64,000 nt of DNA from Zavarzinella formosa DSM 19928 (GTDB taxonomy: Bacteria > Planctomycetota > Planctomycetia > Gemmatales > Gemmataceae): NCBI RefSeq assembly GCF_000255705.1, contig NZ_JH636449.1:19188-83187 (forward strand), given 5' to 3'. Under the pieces are notes generated by a model. The model saw nothing but the letters and a program-made list of their open reading frames with translations. It was not told the origin of the DNA and ran no database searches. Below, in pieces: positions 24,493 through 34,500 of this stretch. A program made the translations under genes and the position numbers. Numbering within the stretch: the stretch's first letter is position 1; each line of letters begins with the position of its first letter.

Positions 24493-25101
24493 ATGCTCAA
24501 AGCTCTTTTCTTCGACTTCGGCAACGTGATCGGTTTCTTCGATCACCAACGGGCCATTCGGCAACTGGTGGCCTATTCCGATATGCCGGCCGACGAGCTA
24601 TACACGAGTCTTTACGCCGGGGAACTGGAAACCCGGTATGAATGCGGGCACATCACCACGGCCGAACTCTTTGAAGCGATTCGCCCGCTTGGCCGGCTGA
24701 CCTGCACCCAAGAACAATTCGTCACCGCTTTTTGCGACATCTTTTGGCCCAATCCGCCAATGGCCGATCTCATTCCCCGATTGCGGGCCAATGGTCATCG
24801 CCTGTTTCTGGCGAGCAACACGAACGATGCCCACTTTAACAAGTTCCGGGTGATGTTCGCGGAAACACTGAGTCATTTTGAGAGGCTGGCGGTTTCACAC
24901 GAGGGCCGGGCGCGCAAGCCGACCCGCGAGTTTTTCGAGTATGCCCGGAGTTTGGCAGGCGTGTCGCCCGCCGAATGTTTGCTGATCGATGATTTGCCCG
25001 TCAACGTGGCGGGGGCGAAAGCCGCCGGGTGGGATGCGATTCTTTATCACCACTTCGATGATTTGATGACGGAACTGGCCGGGCGGGGCGTGTCGGTCTG
25101 A
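24493..25101 (+). CDS. HAD-superfamily hydrolase (YihX-like, HAD-IA)
   Basis: 202 residues with the HAD signatures: FFDFGNVIGFF (nucleophile D8; the F-G-N-V wording is typical of YihX-like phosphatases), LFLASNTN (motif II), KPTREFFEYA (motif III Lys) and CLLIDDLPVNVAGAKAAGW (motif IV). A helical cap lies between residues 15 and 90. Members dephosphorylate sugar phosphates or dehalogenate small acids; the substrate cannot be told. It starts 26 bases after the previous gene. Confidence 0.88.
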   Translation: MLKALFFDFGNVIGFFDHQRAIRQLVAYSDMPADELYTSLYAGELETRYECGHITTAELFEAIRPLGRLTCTQEQFVTAFCDIFWPNPPMADLIPRLRANGHRLFLASNTNDAHFNKFRVMFAETLSHFERLAVSHEGRARKPTREFFEYARSLAGVSPAECLLIDDLPVNVAGAKAAGWDAILYHHFDDLMTELAGRGVSV

Positions 25102-25159
25102 TGGTTTCGATACGGCGATCCCGTATTGAAAACCATCCCGTTCACCAGAATCAGATGTG

Positions 25160-25528
25160 TCAGTTGACCTTGGTAAATGTGATGGAAGTGCCGTCTGAAT
25201 CCTTCATGGTCAGCACATTGCCGTTGATGGAGATTCTCTCCGCGTTTGACTTGTGACCGCCAAGATCTTGGTCTGTATTGAACGTAACGTAGTCTCCCAT
25301 GCCGAGGGAATATTTGCCGGTCCAGATGGTCTGGCCTCCCGTGTAAACCAATTTGCCATCAGCGCCGAACGAAAGTGTGAGCGCGCCGGCCGGCACCGTC
25401 TTTCCTTGGATTGTTGTTGCGTTGGACGTCCATTTCGTCCCCTCAATTTTTCCCTTGTTTGTCGAGCAACCGGCCATCACCAACACAATAGCGACCACGC
25501 CCAATCGGGCGATGTTTGCGAGTTTCAT
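25160..25528 (-). CDS. small lipoprotein, paralogue 3 of 3
   Basis: 122 residues with a type II signal peptide: hydrophobic VVAIVLVM then lipobox M-A-G-C. The mature part begins STNKGKIEGTKW and ends DSDGTSITFTKV, the same start and end as the two upstream paralogues. The pattern (W..., PAG...L.F..DGKL, G.Y.LGMGD) resembles the Gemmata paralogous family TIGR03066, probably a beta-barrel/lipocalin-like outer-membrane or periplasmic lipoprotein (recollection, not searched). A promoter is predicted 50 bases upstream (25578-25606). Confidence 0.75.
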   Translation of the reverse strand: MKLANIARLGVVAIVLVMAGCSTNKGKIEGTKWTSNATTIQGKTVPAGALTLSFGADGKLVYTGGQTIWTGKYSLGMGDYVTFNTDQDLGGHKSNAERISINGNVLTMKDSDGTSITFTKVN

Positions 25529-25577
25529 CTCATGCTCCAGCGAATGATTGAGAAAGGCACCCGGATTTCCCTTCAAA

Positions 25578-25606
25578 TTTGTAACCAATTTGTTCCAAGG
25601 ATGCAA
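25578..25606 (-). promoter_or_regulatory. predicted sigma70-type promoter of lipoprotein paralogue 3
   Basis: Minus strand: -35 TTGCAT (25601-25606), 17-base spacer, -10 TACAAA (25578-25583). The same arrangement, TTGCAT-17-TACAAC, precedes paralogue 1 at 26580-26608, embedded in a conserved block AATTTCGGGACAAAG...CGAAGG. Conservation between the two copies supports function. Confidence 0.55.
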
Positions 25607-25686
25607 TTGCCTTCGTTTGACTTTGTCCCGAAATTTGACCGGCCAACATGACCGTTCGGGCGACTTGACGATTCTGCCGTTTGGAA

Positions 25687-26058
25687 TCAATTGTCTCTGG
25701 TGAATGAGATGGCCGTGCCATCCGGGTCGAGCATCGTCATGGATGTGCCGTCGATGATGAATTTGGATCGCAGCTTTTGGAAGCCGTCCACGGGTTGATC
25801 GAGACTGAGCATGACGGTGTCCCCGCTTCCGAGGTCGTATCGGCCGGTGATATTGCCGTCGGGGGTGGTCTTGGTGAATTTTCCGTCGGCCTTGAATTCC
25901 AAAGTGAGAAAACCGGCCGGAATCATCCGGGCGTTTCCCGAAGACACCTGACTGGTCCACTTGGTGCCTTCGATCTTCCCCTTGTTGTTCGACGAACAAC
26001 CGGCAACCAAGAGCACTGCGGCGATCATGGTCAGACTTCTCAAGTTTGCGAGTCTCAT
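25687..26058 (-). CDS. small lipoprotein, paralogue 2 of 3
   Basis: 123 residues from ATG 26058 (the frame is open to 26103). Lipobox L-V-A-G-C after a hydrophobic stretch, so lipid-anchored. The mature part reads SSNNKGKIEGTKWTS, then IPAGFLTLEFKADGKF, YDLGSGDTVMLSL and ends DPDGTAISFTRDN. It is closest in length and layout to its two neighbours, and the three are evidently tandem duplicates. Family role unknown (TIGR03066-like). Confidence 0.78.
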   Translation of the reverse strand: MRLANLRSLTMIAAVLLVAGCSSNNKGKIEGTKWTSQVSSGNARMIPAGFLTLEFKADGKFTKTTPDGNITGRYDLGSGDTVMLSLDQPVDGFQKLRSKFIIDGTSMTMLDPDGTAISFTRDN

Positions 26059-26146
26059 GTTCTGTTCTCCGGCATTTCCTGATGCAATTGTCGGGATATT
26101 CACCTCTTTTGCATTCGATTTTTCCGAAGAACGATTCGCTCAAACG

Positions 26147-26521
26147 TCACTTGGATTTGGCGAATGTGATGGTCGTGCCGTCGCTGTCACGCATCAACAG
26201 AACGGCCCGGTCGATGATGAACTTCGCATGCAGTTCCGTATGGCCGTCCAGCGGTTCATCGAGCTTCAGGGTGATGTGGTCCCCGGTTTGGAGGAGGTAA
26301 GTGCCCGAGTATCGTTGAACGAGGATGGTTTGGACGAAACCGCCGTCCTTCTTGAAGTCCAGTGTGATGATCCCCGCCGGGATCGTTTGCTCGTTGTTGA
26401 TCATGGACTTTATGTTGACCCACTTGGTCCCCTCGATCTTCCCCTTGTTGTTCGACATGCCGCCGGTCGCCATCAACCCGCCGACAACGACGGCCAGTTG
26501 GGCAAGCATGGCGAGATTCAT
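26147..26521 (-). CDS. small exported protein, paralogue 1 of 3, lipobox lost
   Basis: 124 residues. It aligns with the two downstream lipoproteins (SNNKGKIEGTKW, then IPAGIITLDFKKDGGF and DSDGTTITFAKSK), but the lipobox is missing: where they read A-G-C-S it reads T-G-G-M-S, so no cysteine is available for lipidation. The hydrophobic N-terminus (MLAQLAVVVGGLMATGG) can still act as a signal peptide or anchor. It is the first gene of the tandem array in the direction of transcription, and has its own predicted promoter at 26580-26608. Confidence 0.75.
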   Translation of the reverse strand: MNLAMLAQLAVVVGGLMATGGMSNNKGKIEGTKWVNIKSMINNEQTIPAGIITLDFKKDGGFVQTILVQRYSGTYLLQTGDHITLKLDEPLDGHTELHAKFIIDRAVLLMRDSDGTTITFAKSK

Positions 26522-26579
26522 GGCCGAACTCCGGGAAGCATGAGAAGGGTCGCCCCAACATGTTCAAACATCTTTTCTG

Positions 26580-26608
26580 GTTGTAGACAACTTTTCCGAA
26601 GAATGCAA
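26580..26608 (-). promoter_or_regulatory. predicted sigma70-type promoter of lipoprotein paralogue 1
   Basis: Minus strand: TTGCAT (26603-26608), 17 bases, TACAAC (26580-26585), about 60 bases before the start at 26521. Upstream lies the conserved block AATTTCGGGACAAAG shared with the promoter region of paralogue 3. Confidence 0.55.
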
Positions 26609-26673
26609 ACACCTTCGCTTTTCTTTGTCCCGAAATTCGCCTAGCTTATCGTGGCCCAACCGGGAGATTTGTC

Positions 26674-27564
26674 GTGCGTGTTCTCTTCCTCCTCGGCATT
26701 TTGTGTTTCGGCCCTGCCGCGTGGTGTTCGGCCGCTCCGTTTGAATTTCAGCCCGCTGATCGCGTTGTTCTGGTCGGCGGCACGCTGATCGAACGCGAAC
26801 AGCGGCACGGCTATTGGGAGGCCGCCCTCACGGCCAAGTTCCCGGACCTGAAATTCCGCAACCTCGGCTGGAGCGGCGACACCGTGTTCGGCGACTCCCG
26901 CCGCCGCTTCGAGGTGACCGATGAGAACATCGGCCGTCGACGGTTGGTGGAATTGGCCCTCGCCGAAAAGCCGACCGTGCTGCTGATCTGTTACGGCACG
27001 AACGAATCCTACGAAGGCATGGCCGGGTTGAAGAAATTCATCGCCGGGTATGAGCGGTTGCTGGACGAGCTGGCCCCATCCAAGGCCCGCGTGATCCTCA
27101 TCAGCCCGCCGCCATTGGAAGCGTTCGGCGCCATCGTCACCGATCCGGCGCCGCAAAACAAAAACCTCGCCCTCTATCGGGATGCGATCAAAGAACTCGC
27201 CGCCAAACGAGGGGCTTATTTCGCGGACCTCTTCGCCGAACTCGGCGAGGGGACAAACAAAACCGCCAAGCTCACCGACAATGGCCTCCACTTCGGCGAC
27301 ACCGGCTACCGCGACACCACCGGCCCCTTCCTGAAGTCACTCGGCCTCGACCCAGCCGGCGGTTACTCGGCCACCCTCGACCCGTTGCGGCAAATCATCT
27401 TGGAAAAGAACGAGTTGTACTTCCACCGCTGGCGCCCGCAAAACGAAACCTATCTGTTCGGCTTCCGCAAACACGAACAGGGCAAGAACGGCAAGGAAAT
27501 CGCCGAGTTCGATCCTCTGATCGCCGCGAAGGAAGCGGACATCGGCAAGTTGTTGAAGAAGTAA
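26674..27564 (+). CDS. secreted SGNH/GDSL-like protein with altered block I
   Basis: 296 residues from GTG 26674, with GGGAG upstream and a signal peptide (LFLLGILCFGPAAWCSA). The SGNH fold is visible: block I VVLVGGTLIEREQ, block II NLGWSGDTV, block III LICYGTNESY, block V DNGLHFGDTGYR with the D-x-x-H pair. In block I the catalytic Ser of GDS is replaced: the motif reads G-G-T, with Thr37 at the Ser position. Such GNT/GGT variants are common in the SGNH proteins that planctomycetes place beside PVC-type haem genes, which is exactly the case here. Esterase activity is therefore doubtful. Confidence 0.85.
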   Translation: MRVLFLLGILCFGPAAWCSAAPFEFQPADRVVLVGGTLIEREQRHGYWEAALTAKFPDLKFRNLGWSGDTVFGDSRRRFEVTDENIGRRRLVELALAEKPTVLLICYGTNESYEGMAGLKKFIAGYERLLDELAPSKARVILISPPPLEAFGAIVTDPAPQNKNLALYRDAIKELAAKRGAYFADLFAELGEGTNKTAKLTDNGLHFGDTGYRDTTGPFLKSLGLDPAGGYSATLDPLRQIILEKNELYFHRWRPQNETYLFGFRKHEQGKNGKEIAEFDPLIAAKEADIGKLLKK

Positions 27565-27627
27565 ATATTGAGGCACGCCGCCGCAAAGACAACCTAATGC
27601 AAATTCAACAGGCATCTTGTGCGAGAT

Positions 27628-27714
27628 TCTCAAGAGCCCCACTGCGTGAGCGGTGGGGGTGGCTGTCACACACAAGAATCAACCCCCACCGCTCACGCAG
27701 TGGGGCTCTTGAGA
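27628..27714. repeat. 33-bp perfect inverted repeat, hairpin family copy
   Basis: Arms 27628-27660 and 27682-27714 are exact reverse complements with a 21-base loop. The core AGAGCCCCACTGCGTGAGCG plus GTGGGGGT is identical to the element at 40189-40269. The left outer flank AATTCAACAGGCATCTTGTG also matches that copy (AATTTCAACAAGCATCTCGCG), so the repeat unit extends beyond the arms. It lies between the SGNH gene and the next gene. Confidence 0.9.
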
Positions 27715-27825
27715 TCATTTGCAAAAGTTGCTGTTTGATTTTCCACTAACCCGGCAAACGATCAACACTCATACGAATCGGCCTCTGACACACTCCATCA
27801 AACTCTTCGTCTCGGTAATCCGATC

Positions 27826-30800
27826 ATGATCCGATATCTGCTCGCCGCCTTCGGCTGTTTTCTTTCCGCGACGGCGATCTTCGCCCAGGCGAACGCCACC
27901 ATTCCGGACCCGGATCCGGAGATTGAACGCAAGACGTTTATTGTCCCCGAGGGCTTTGAGGTCACGCTGTACGCGGCCGATCCGCTGCTGGCGAAGCCGA
28001 TTCAGATGAACTTTGATCCGCAGGGGCGGCTCTGGGTGGCGTCCAGCGAAGTGTACCCGCAGATCAAGCCGGGGCAGAAGGCCAACGACAAGATCATCAT
28101 TCTGGAAGACACCAACGGCGACGGCAAAGCCGACAAGACGACCGTCTTCGCCGACGGCCTGCTGATCCCCACCGGCGTCGCGCCCGGTGATGGCGGGGCC
28201 TACGTGGCCAACAGCACCGAACTGGTTCACCTGAAAGCCAGCAAGCCGGGCGAGAAGGCCGACCAATCGCGGGTGGTGCTGTCCGGCTTCGGCACGGAAG
28301 ACACCCACCACATCCTTCATACTTTCCGCTGGGGACCGGAAGGATGCTTGTACATGAACCAATCGATTTACATTCATTCGCACTTGGAAACCCCGCACGG
28401 CGTCAAGCGCCTCAACGGCGGCGGCATCTGGCGGTATCGCCCCGAAACAATGCAACTGGATGTCTTGGCCAAAGGTTTCGTCAACACGTGGGGCCATGAG
28501 GTGGATGCGTGGGGCCAATCCTTCGCCACCGACGGCGCATATGGCGAAGGGATCAACCACGTCTTGCCGGGGGCGTATTACGTCACCGCAGTCGGGGCGA
28601 CCAAGATTTGGAAGGGTCTGAACACCGGCAGCCCGAAGCATTGCGGGCTGGAAATCGTGAACGGCCGTCACCTGCCGGACGACTGGCAAGGCGACATGAT
28701 TACCAACGATTTCCGCGGCCATCGCGTCTGCCGTTTCAAATTGAGCGAAGACGGCACCTCTTACACCAGCCGGGAAATGACAGAAGTCATCAAATCGAAT
28801 CACCCGGCGTTTCGCCCCATTGATGTGAAGATGGGACCGGACGGGGCGATCTACATCGCCGATTGGTACAACCCGATCATCCAGCATGGGGAAGTGGACT
28901 TCCGCGATCCTCGGCGGGACCATGTTCACGGCCGCATCTGGCGGGTGACGGCCAAGGGCCGCCCGCTGGTGAAGAAGCCCGATCTTGTCGGGGCGACCAC
29001 GCCCGAATTGCTTGAGCGGTTGAAAGACCCGGAACTCTGGACCCGCTCGCAAGCCAAGCAGGTCTTGAAGGAACGCGGAGCCAAGGAAGTGATCCCCGCG
29101 TTGGATGCGTGGATCGCCAAACTGGATCGGGCCAATGCCGAGTACGAGCATCTCGTGTTGGAAGCCATGTGGACGTATTTGAATGTCGGCGTCGCCGATG
29201 AAAAGGGCCAATGGCTTAAGCCCGCCCGCGAACTGTTGCGACAACTGGAAACGGCGAAGGACTACCGGGCGCGGGCCGTCGCCGCGAGAATCCACGCAAC
29301 GACGCACCCGACCGCCCCGGAGGCCGCCGATGTTCTTACGACGCTGGCCACGGACGACCATCCTCGCGTGCGGATGGAAGCCATTCGCGGCCTGGCCGAG
29401 TTTCCCCAGACGCCGAACGTGCTGGACAAAGTGTTGCAGGCGATGAACAAGCCGGTGGACCGGGCCTTGGATTACGAACTGTGGCTGACGGTGCGGGAAC
29501 TTGAGCCGGTGTGGATGCCGAAGTTCCGGGCCGGGGAGGATGTGTTCAAGGGGAACGTGAAGGGGATGACCTTCACGATGCAAGCCCTCGGCAACGCCTC
29601 GGCCGCCCTGCCGCTGTTGCAATTGGTGAAGGCCGGAAAAATCCCGAAGGATCGCGAGGCGGCCGCTTGGGAACTGATCGCCCAAACCGGCGGGCAAGAT
29701 GAGATCGGCCAGGCGCTGGCCTTCGCCACCCAGCCGGGACTGCCCCCCGCGACCGTCTCACCGGTGCTGGACGCCATCGAGTCCAGTGCCCGCGACCGCA
29801 AGATCCGGCCGATGGACAAGTACATCACGCCCGCCTTCAAGAGCATCGTCTCGCCGTCCCCGTTGACGGTGTATCGCTCCCGGCTGGCCGGGCTTTGGAA
29901 GGTGGAAAGCGAACGGCCCTCTCTGGAATTGCTGGCAACCGCCAAGGAATTCGGCCCGGCGGAACAACGAGCCGCCTTCGATGGCCTGCTGTCAATGGGC
30001 GGGGAACCGACCAAAAAATTCATCCTGAACGCCGCCACGGCTGGCCCGGATGACACGCGGAAACTGGCGATCATCGCCCTCTCGGGGATCGACCAAACCA
30101 CGGCCGCGACCTTCGCCGCCGCCTGGCTGGCCAAGGCCAAGGCGACCGACGACGTGAGCGATGTGTTCGCCGCCTTCCTCAATCGCAAAGGGGGTTCGCC
30201 GATTCTGGCCAAGGCGCTGGAAGGGAAGAGCCTTCCCCCCGATGTGGCGAAAGTCGGCCTGCGGACGCTTCGTTCGAGCGTGCAGGACGCCAAGCCGCTG
30301 CAAGAGGCGTTGACAAAAGCTGGCAACCTGACCGCCCCGAAGACGGAAGTGACCCCGGAAGAACTCAAAGCCTATGTGAACGAAGTGGCCCTGAAGGGGG
30401 ACGCCAAACGGGGCGAACTGGTCTATCGCCGCAAAGAGGCGACTTGTCTGGCGTGCCACGCGATTGCCGGCGCCGGCGGACAGGTCGGCCCGGACATGAC
30501 GAGCATCGGGGCCAGCGCCCAAGTGGATTACTTGGTTGAATCGATCTTCAACCCGAACAAGGCTGTCAAGGAAGGCTACAACGCCATCAAGGTGACGACG
30601 AATTCCGGCAAGGTGATCGTCGGCATTAAGACCCGTGAGGCCGAGGGGAAGCTGACCCTGCGGACCATCGAAGACAAGGAAATCACGATTGCGGACAAGG
30701 ACATCGACGAAAAGTCTGCCTCTCGCTCCATGATGCCGGACGGGTTGGCTGATCAGTTCACCCGTCAGGAATTCGTGGACTTGGTCCGCTTCCTTTCCGA

Positions 30801-31284
30801 ACTCGGCAAACAGGGGCCATACGCCCCGAGCAAGGCCCGCGTCGTGCGGCGCTGGCAGCAATTTGAACCGACCTTGGAGAACATGAACCAACTCCGTCGG
30901 GGCCGGGCCGCCTTGGCCGCCGAAACGCCGGATGCCTTCACATGGTCGTCGGTTTATTCGATGGTCAACGGCGAATTCCCGAAGAGCGACATGCCCAAGC
31001 TGACGGTCTGGAACGGCTCAGCCCCGATCTCGCTCCTGCGGGCACAACTTGACGTGACCACCGCCGGGCCGGTGAAATTGAAAATCAACAACGCCAAGGG
31101 TCTGACGCTCTATGTCGGCTCGACGCCGGTGGCCGTGAAGGAAGAAATGATCCTCGATCTCAAGGTCGGCCTGCAAAACCTGACCTTCGGCGTGGACTAC
31201 GACAACCGCGTCGACGGCCTTCGCGTGGAACTGGACGACGTGCCCGGTTCTCCGGTCAAGGTGGCCATTGTGAACGGCAAATGA
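27826..31284 (+). CDS. PVC-type haem-binding protein with beta-propeller and HEAT-like repeats
   Basis: 1152 residues, signal peptide (LLAAFGCFLSATAIFAQ). Residues ~35-370 are a glucose/sorbosone dehydrogenase-like beta-propeller ('membrane-bound dehydrogenase' domain: VPEGFEVTLYAADPLLAKPIQMNFDPQGRLWVA, then DVKMGPDGAIYIADWYNPII). Residues ~390-830 are HEAT-like helical repeats. A PVC-type cytochrome c domain has CLACH near 875, with GPDMTSIGA and a Met further on as possible axial ligand. The C-terminal part is a beta domain. Planctomycete proteins of this layout are thought to act in extracytoplasmic redox or carbohydrate turnover; no substrate is known. The SGNH protein upstream is the usual neighbour. 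Confidence 0.92.
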   Translation: MIRYLLAAFGCFLSATAIFAQANATIPDPDPEIERKTFIVPEGFEVTLYAADPLLAKPIQMNFDPQGRLWVASSEVYPQIKPGQKANDKIIILEDTNGDGKADKTTVFADGLLIPTGVAPGDGGAYVANSTELVHLKASKPGEKADQSRVVLSGFGTEDTHHILHTFRWGPEGCLYMNQSIYIHSHLETPHGVKRLNGGGIWRYRPETMQLDVLAKGFVNTWGHEVDAWGQSFATDGAYGEGINHVLPGAYYVTAVGATKIWKGLNTGSPKHCGLEIVNGRHLPDDWQGDMITNDFRGHRVCRFKLSEDGTSYTSREMTEVIKSNHPAFRPIDVKMGPDGAIYIADWYNPIIQHGEVDFRDPRRDHVHGRIWRVTAKGRPLVKKPDLVGATTPELLERLKDPELWTRSQAKQVLKERGAKEVIPALDAWIAKLDRANAEYEHLVLEAMWTYLNVGVADEKGQWLKPARELLRQLETAKDYRARAVAARIHATTHPTAPEAADVLTTLATDDHPRVRMEAIRGLAEFPQTPNVLDKVLQAMNKPVDRALDYELWLTVRELEPVWMPKFRAGEDVFKGNVKGMTFTMQALGNASAALPLLQLVKAGKIPKDREAAAWELIAQTGGQDEIGQALAFATQPGLPPATVSPVLDAIESSARDRKIRPMDKYITPAFKSIVSPSPLTVYRSRLAGLWKVESERPSLELLATAKEFGPAEQRAAFDGLLSMGGEPTKKFILNAATAGPDDTRKLAIIALSGIDQTTAATFAAAWLAKAKATDDVSDVFAAFLNRKGGSPILAKALEGKSLPPDVAKVGLRTLRSSVQDAKPLQEALTKAGNLTAPKTEVTPEELKAYVNEVALKGDAKRGELVYRRKEATCLACHAIAGAGGQVGPDMTSIGASAQVDYLVESIFNPNKAVKEGYNAIKVTTNSGKVIVGIKTREAEGKLTLRTIEDKEITIADKDIDEKSASRSMMPDGLADQFTRQEFVDLVRFLSELGKQGPYAPSKARVVRRWQQFEPTLENMNQLRRGRAALAAETPDAFTWSSVYSMVNGEFPKSDMPKLTVWNGSAPISLLRAQLDVTTAGPVKLKINNAKGLTLYVGSTPVAVKEEMILDLKVGLQNLTFGVDYDNRVDGLRVELDDVPGSPVKVAIVNGK

Positions 31285-31292
31285 AAACCTTT

Positions 31293-31346
31293 TTAGCCCC
31301 GGATGGAGCCGGTTTTTTTCCGAATCTGTGTTTCATCCGGGGCTAA
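31293..31346 (+). terminator. inverted repeat after the PVC haem gene
   Basis: TTAGCCCCGGATG (31293-31305) pairs with CATCCGGGGCTAA (31334-31346), starting nine bases after the stop. The 28-base loop contains a T-run (GGTTTTTTTCC). It may form a terminator or 3' stem; no U-tract follows the second arm directly. Confidence 0.5.
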
Positions 31347-31545
31347 GAATTCTTTTCTCTTTGGGCACATCTCCTCCCACCATTGAGAGTCAGTTTGCCC
31401 GCTTTTTTGCTGGCTTTTAAACGCACCCACTTCTAATTTCCCCGATCCGTGTTCACGGCACACGGATTGCGTTAATGCGGTTCCAATTCAGCAGATTCTC
31501 GCGTCGCACCCCCACGCGGCGCGAGTAACCACGGATTGGACACAG

Positions 31546-34500
31546 ATGAGCGAAGCTTCCACCATTCTTCCCGAAGGCCCGGCGTCCTCCTCTTCGACAT
31601 CTTCCTCGAAATTGCCTGCCGCCGAATCAACTTCTTCCTCGAAATTGTCCGCCATCGACCAGCCGATGCGTGCGGAATTGTTCGGCGGCGATCATCTCGA
31701 CAGCCACGCCCGCTGGCTGGCCGAGGCGTCGCGCGTGGCGCCTAAATCGGCCAAGGAAGTGTCGCTGCTCAAGCGGTTCCCGGTGATGCAGCGAGAACTG
31801 CTGCGCGATCATGCCGAGATCGTCGAGGCCAACCGCCGTGAGGAAGTGCTGACGCCGGATGCCGAGTGGTTGCTGGATAATTTTCACATCATCGAAGAGG
31901 GTTTGCGGGAAGTCCGCGAGGATTTGCCCAGCGGCTATTACTCACGCCTGCCCAAAGTGGGGGATGGGCCGCACGAGGGATTGCCGAGGGTGTATGCCTT
32001 GGCCGTGGCCCTCATTTCGCACACTGACGCCAGTCTGGACGAGGGAAACGTCACTCGTTTCGTGAAGTCGTATCAGGAAATTTCCCCGCTCACCATCGGC
32101 GAATTGTGGGCCGTGCCGATCATGTTGCGGGTGGTGCTTCTCGAAAACCTCAACCGGCTGGCCAAGCAATTCATCGAGCATCGGCGAGAGCGCATCGCCG
32201 CCAAGGGGTGGTTTGACGCCCAGTTTGCCCAAGCCGAGGCCCCGCCGCCATCCCCGAGTTGGAAACCGGAATGGTCCGATCCGTTTTTGGTTCATCTGCT
32301 GCAATTGTTCCGGGATCATGGCCCGGCCGCGACGCCGCACGTTGAATGGCTGGAGCAACGGCTTTCTTGCGCGAATGACAATTGTTCGGAGCTTCTTCGC
32401 CGGGAACACCGTCGGCAGGCCGCCGATCAGGTGTCCGTGGGGAATTGCGTCACCAGCTTGCGGCTGTTGTCGAACCTTGATTGGGCCGAGTTTTTCGAGA
32501 CGACCAGCGTGGTCGAATCGATGCTGCGCAGCGATCCCGCCCGCATCTACGCCCGGCAAGACTTTGCCACGAAGGACCGCTACCGTCGCCGGGTGGAACA
32601 ACTCAGCCGGGGAACCAAGCAGGAAGAAATCACGGTCACACAACGTCTGCTTGATTTGTGCCAAGCTTCCGTCTCCGACAAATCGCCGGTGCGGCATGTC
32701 GGCTATCACCTGATCGGCCCCGGCCGGGCGAGTTTTGAGCGTCTGCTGGGATACCGTCCCGGCCCGGCCGAATGGCTGAAAGACACGGTGCTTGCCCGTC
32801 CCGGAGTGTTTCACTTCGGGACGATGGGCGTTCTCACATCATTGATTATCGTGGCAGTGGTACTGTTGACGGCCTCGACCGGGGCCGGTTGGCTGTGGCT
32901 GGTGTTGGCCGGGCTGGCGGCGTTTTTCCCGGCGTTAGATACGGGGGTGTTGCTGACCCATTGGCTGGTGACGCATTATCTCCCGCCTCGCGTGTTGCCA
33001 AAACTGGACTTCAAGGATGGCATTGCGGTTGATTGCCCGACGTTTGTGGTCGTTCCCACATTGCTGACCAAGCCCGAGGGAGCCGTCGCCCTCACGGAGC
33101 GGTTGGAGGTTCACTTCCTCTCGAATCCGGATCCGCAACTCCGCTTTGCCTTGCTGACTGACTTCACCGATTCGGACACCGAACAACGGCCGGACGACGA
33201 GACGATTCTCTCCACGGCCACCGCCCGCATCGACGCCCTCAACGAACGATACCCGTTACCCGGCGGGGGAGATCGCTTTTTCCTGTTCCACCGTCGCCGT
33301 CTCTGGAACCCGGCCGAGGGGAAATGGATGGGCTGGGAGCGGAAACGCGGCAAGCTCTCCGAGTTCAACGAAATGCTGCGGGGGGCGGCCGACACGACGT
33401 TCACCACGATCGCCGGGGACATGACCTCGATTCCCCGAATTCGCTTCGTGATTACGCTGGATTCGGACACACAAATGCCGCGGGAAACCGCCCGGCGACT
33501 GGTCGCGGCCATCGCCCATCCGCTGAACCAACCCCGGTTTGACAAGGCCAAAGGCCGGGTCACCGAAGGTTATGGTGTGTTGCAACCCCGCGTGACCCTG
33601 AGCATGGCGGCCGGGAAGCGCTCGCTGTTTTCCAGAGTGATGGCCTCTTCGGCCGGGATTGACCCGTACACCACTGCCGTGTCGGATGTCTATCAAGACC
33701 TCTACGGCCGGGGTACATTCACTGGCAAGGGCATCTACGACCTTGATGCGTTTGAGTCGGCCGTCGGTCATGCCTTCCCTGAGAATCAAATCCTGAGTCA
33801 TGACCTGATCGAGGGGAATTATGTTCGTTGCGCGCTGGTGACGGACATCGAATTGGTCGATGATTTCCCGGCCCGGTATCACACCCACGCCCGCCGGGAC
33901 CATCGCTGGGTGCGCGGCGACTGGCAGATTTTTCCGTGGATTTTCAACCGCGTGCCCGCCCCGGCTCCCTCGACCGAGGAAGAGCCGACCGGCGTTCATG
34001 GTCCGGCCGCGAAACCCGGCAAACGGGCCAACACGCTTCCCTTGTTGGAACGCTGGAAGATCTTTGACAATCTGCGGCGAAGCATCACGCCCCCGGCGTT
34101 GCTGGTGTTGCTCGCCCTCGGCTGGACGGTGTTGCCCGGCCCGGCGTGGGCATGGACGGCCTTCGCTCTCGGCGTGCTGGCATTGCCATTCCTGACCTTT
34201 GGGCTGGAATCGGCCGTCCGGTTGGTCATTGGCGAATCCCGCCGGATGCAACTGCGGGAGTTGCAGGGGAATTTCGGGGCCACGTTCGGCCAGTTCCTCT
34301 TCAGCATGGTGTTTCTGGCCGATCAGGCCCGCAACCTCGCGGATGCGATCACGCGAACGCTATTTCGATTGTTCATTTCCCGCCGCCGGTTGCTGGAATG
34401 GGAGACGGCCGCCGCCGCCGACAGCCGGTTGCAGGCAAGCGTGGCGAATTTCTTCAAGGTGATGTGGCCCACGGTCGCGATTGCCTTGGTGATCGCCGTG

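Noticed and set aside
27769-29697. 642-codon minus-strand frame over the PVC haem gene
   Set aside because: Composition is typical of an antisense shadow, and it covers a conserved sense gene.
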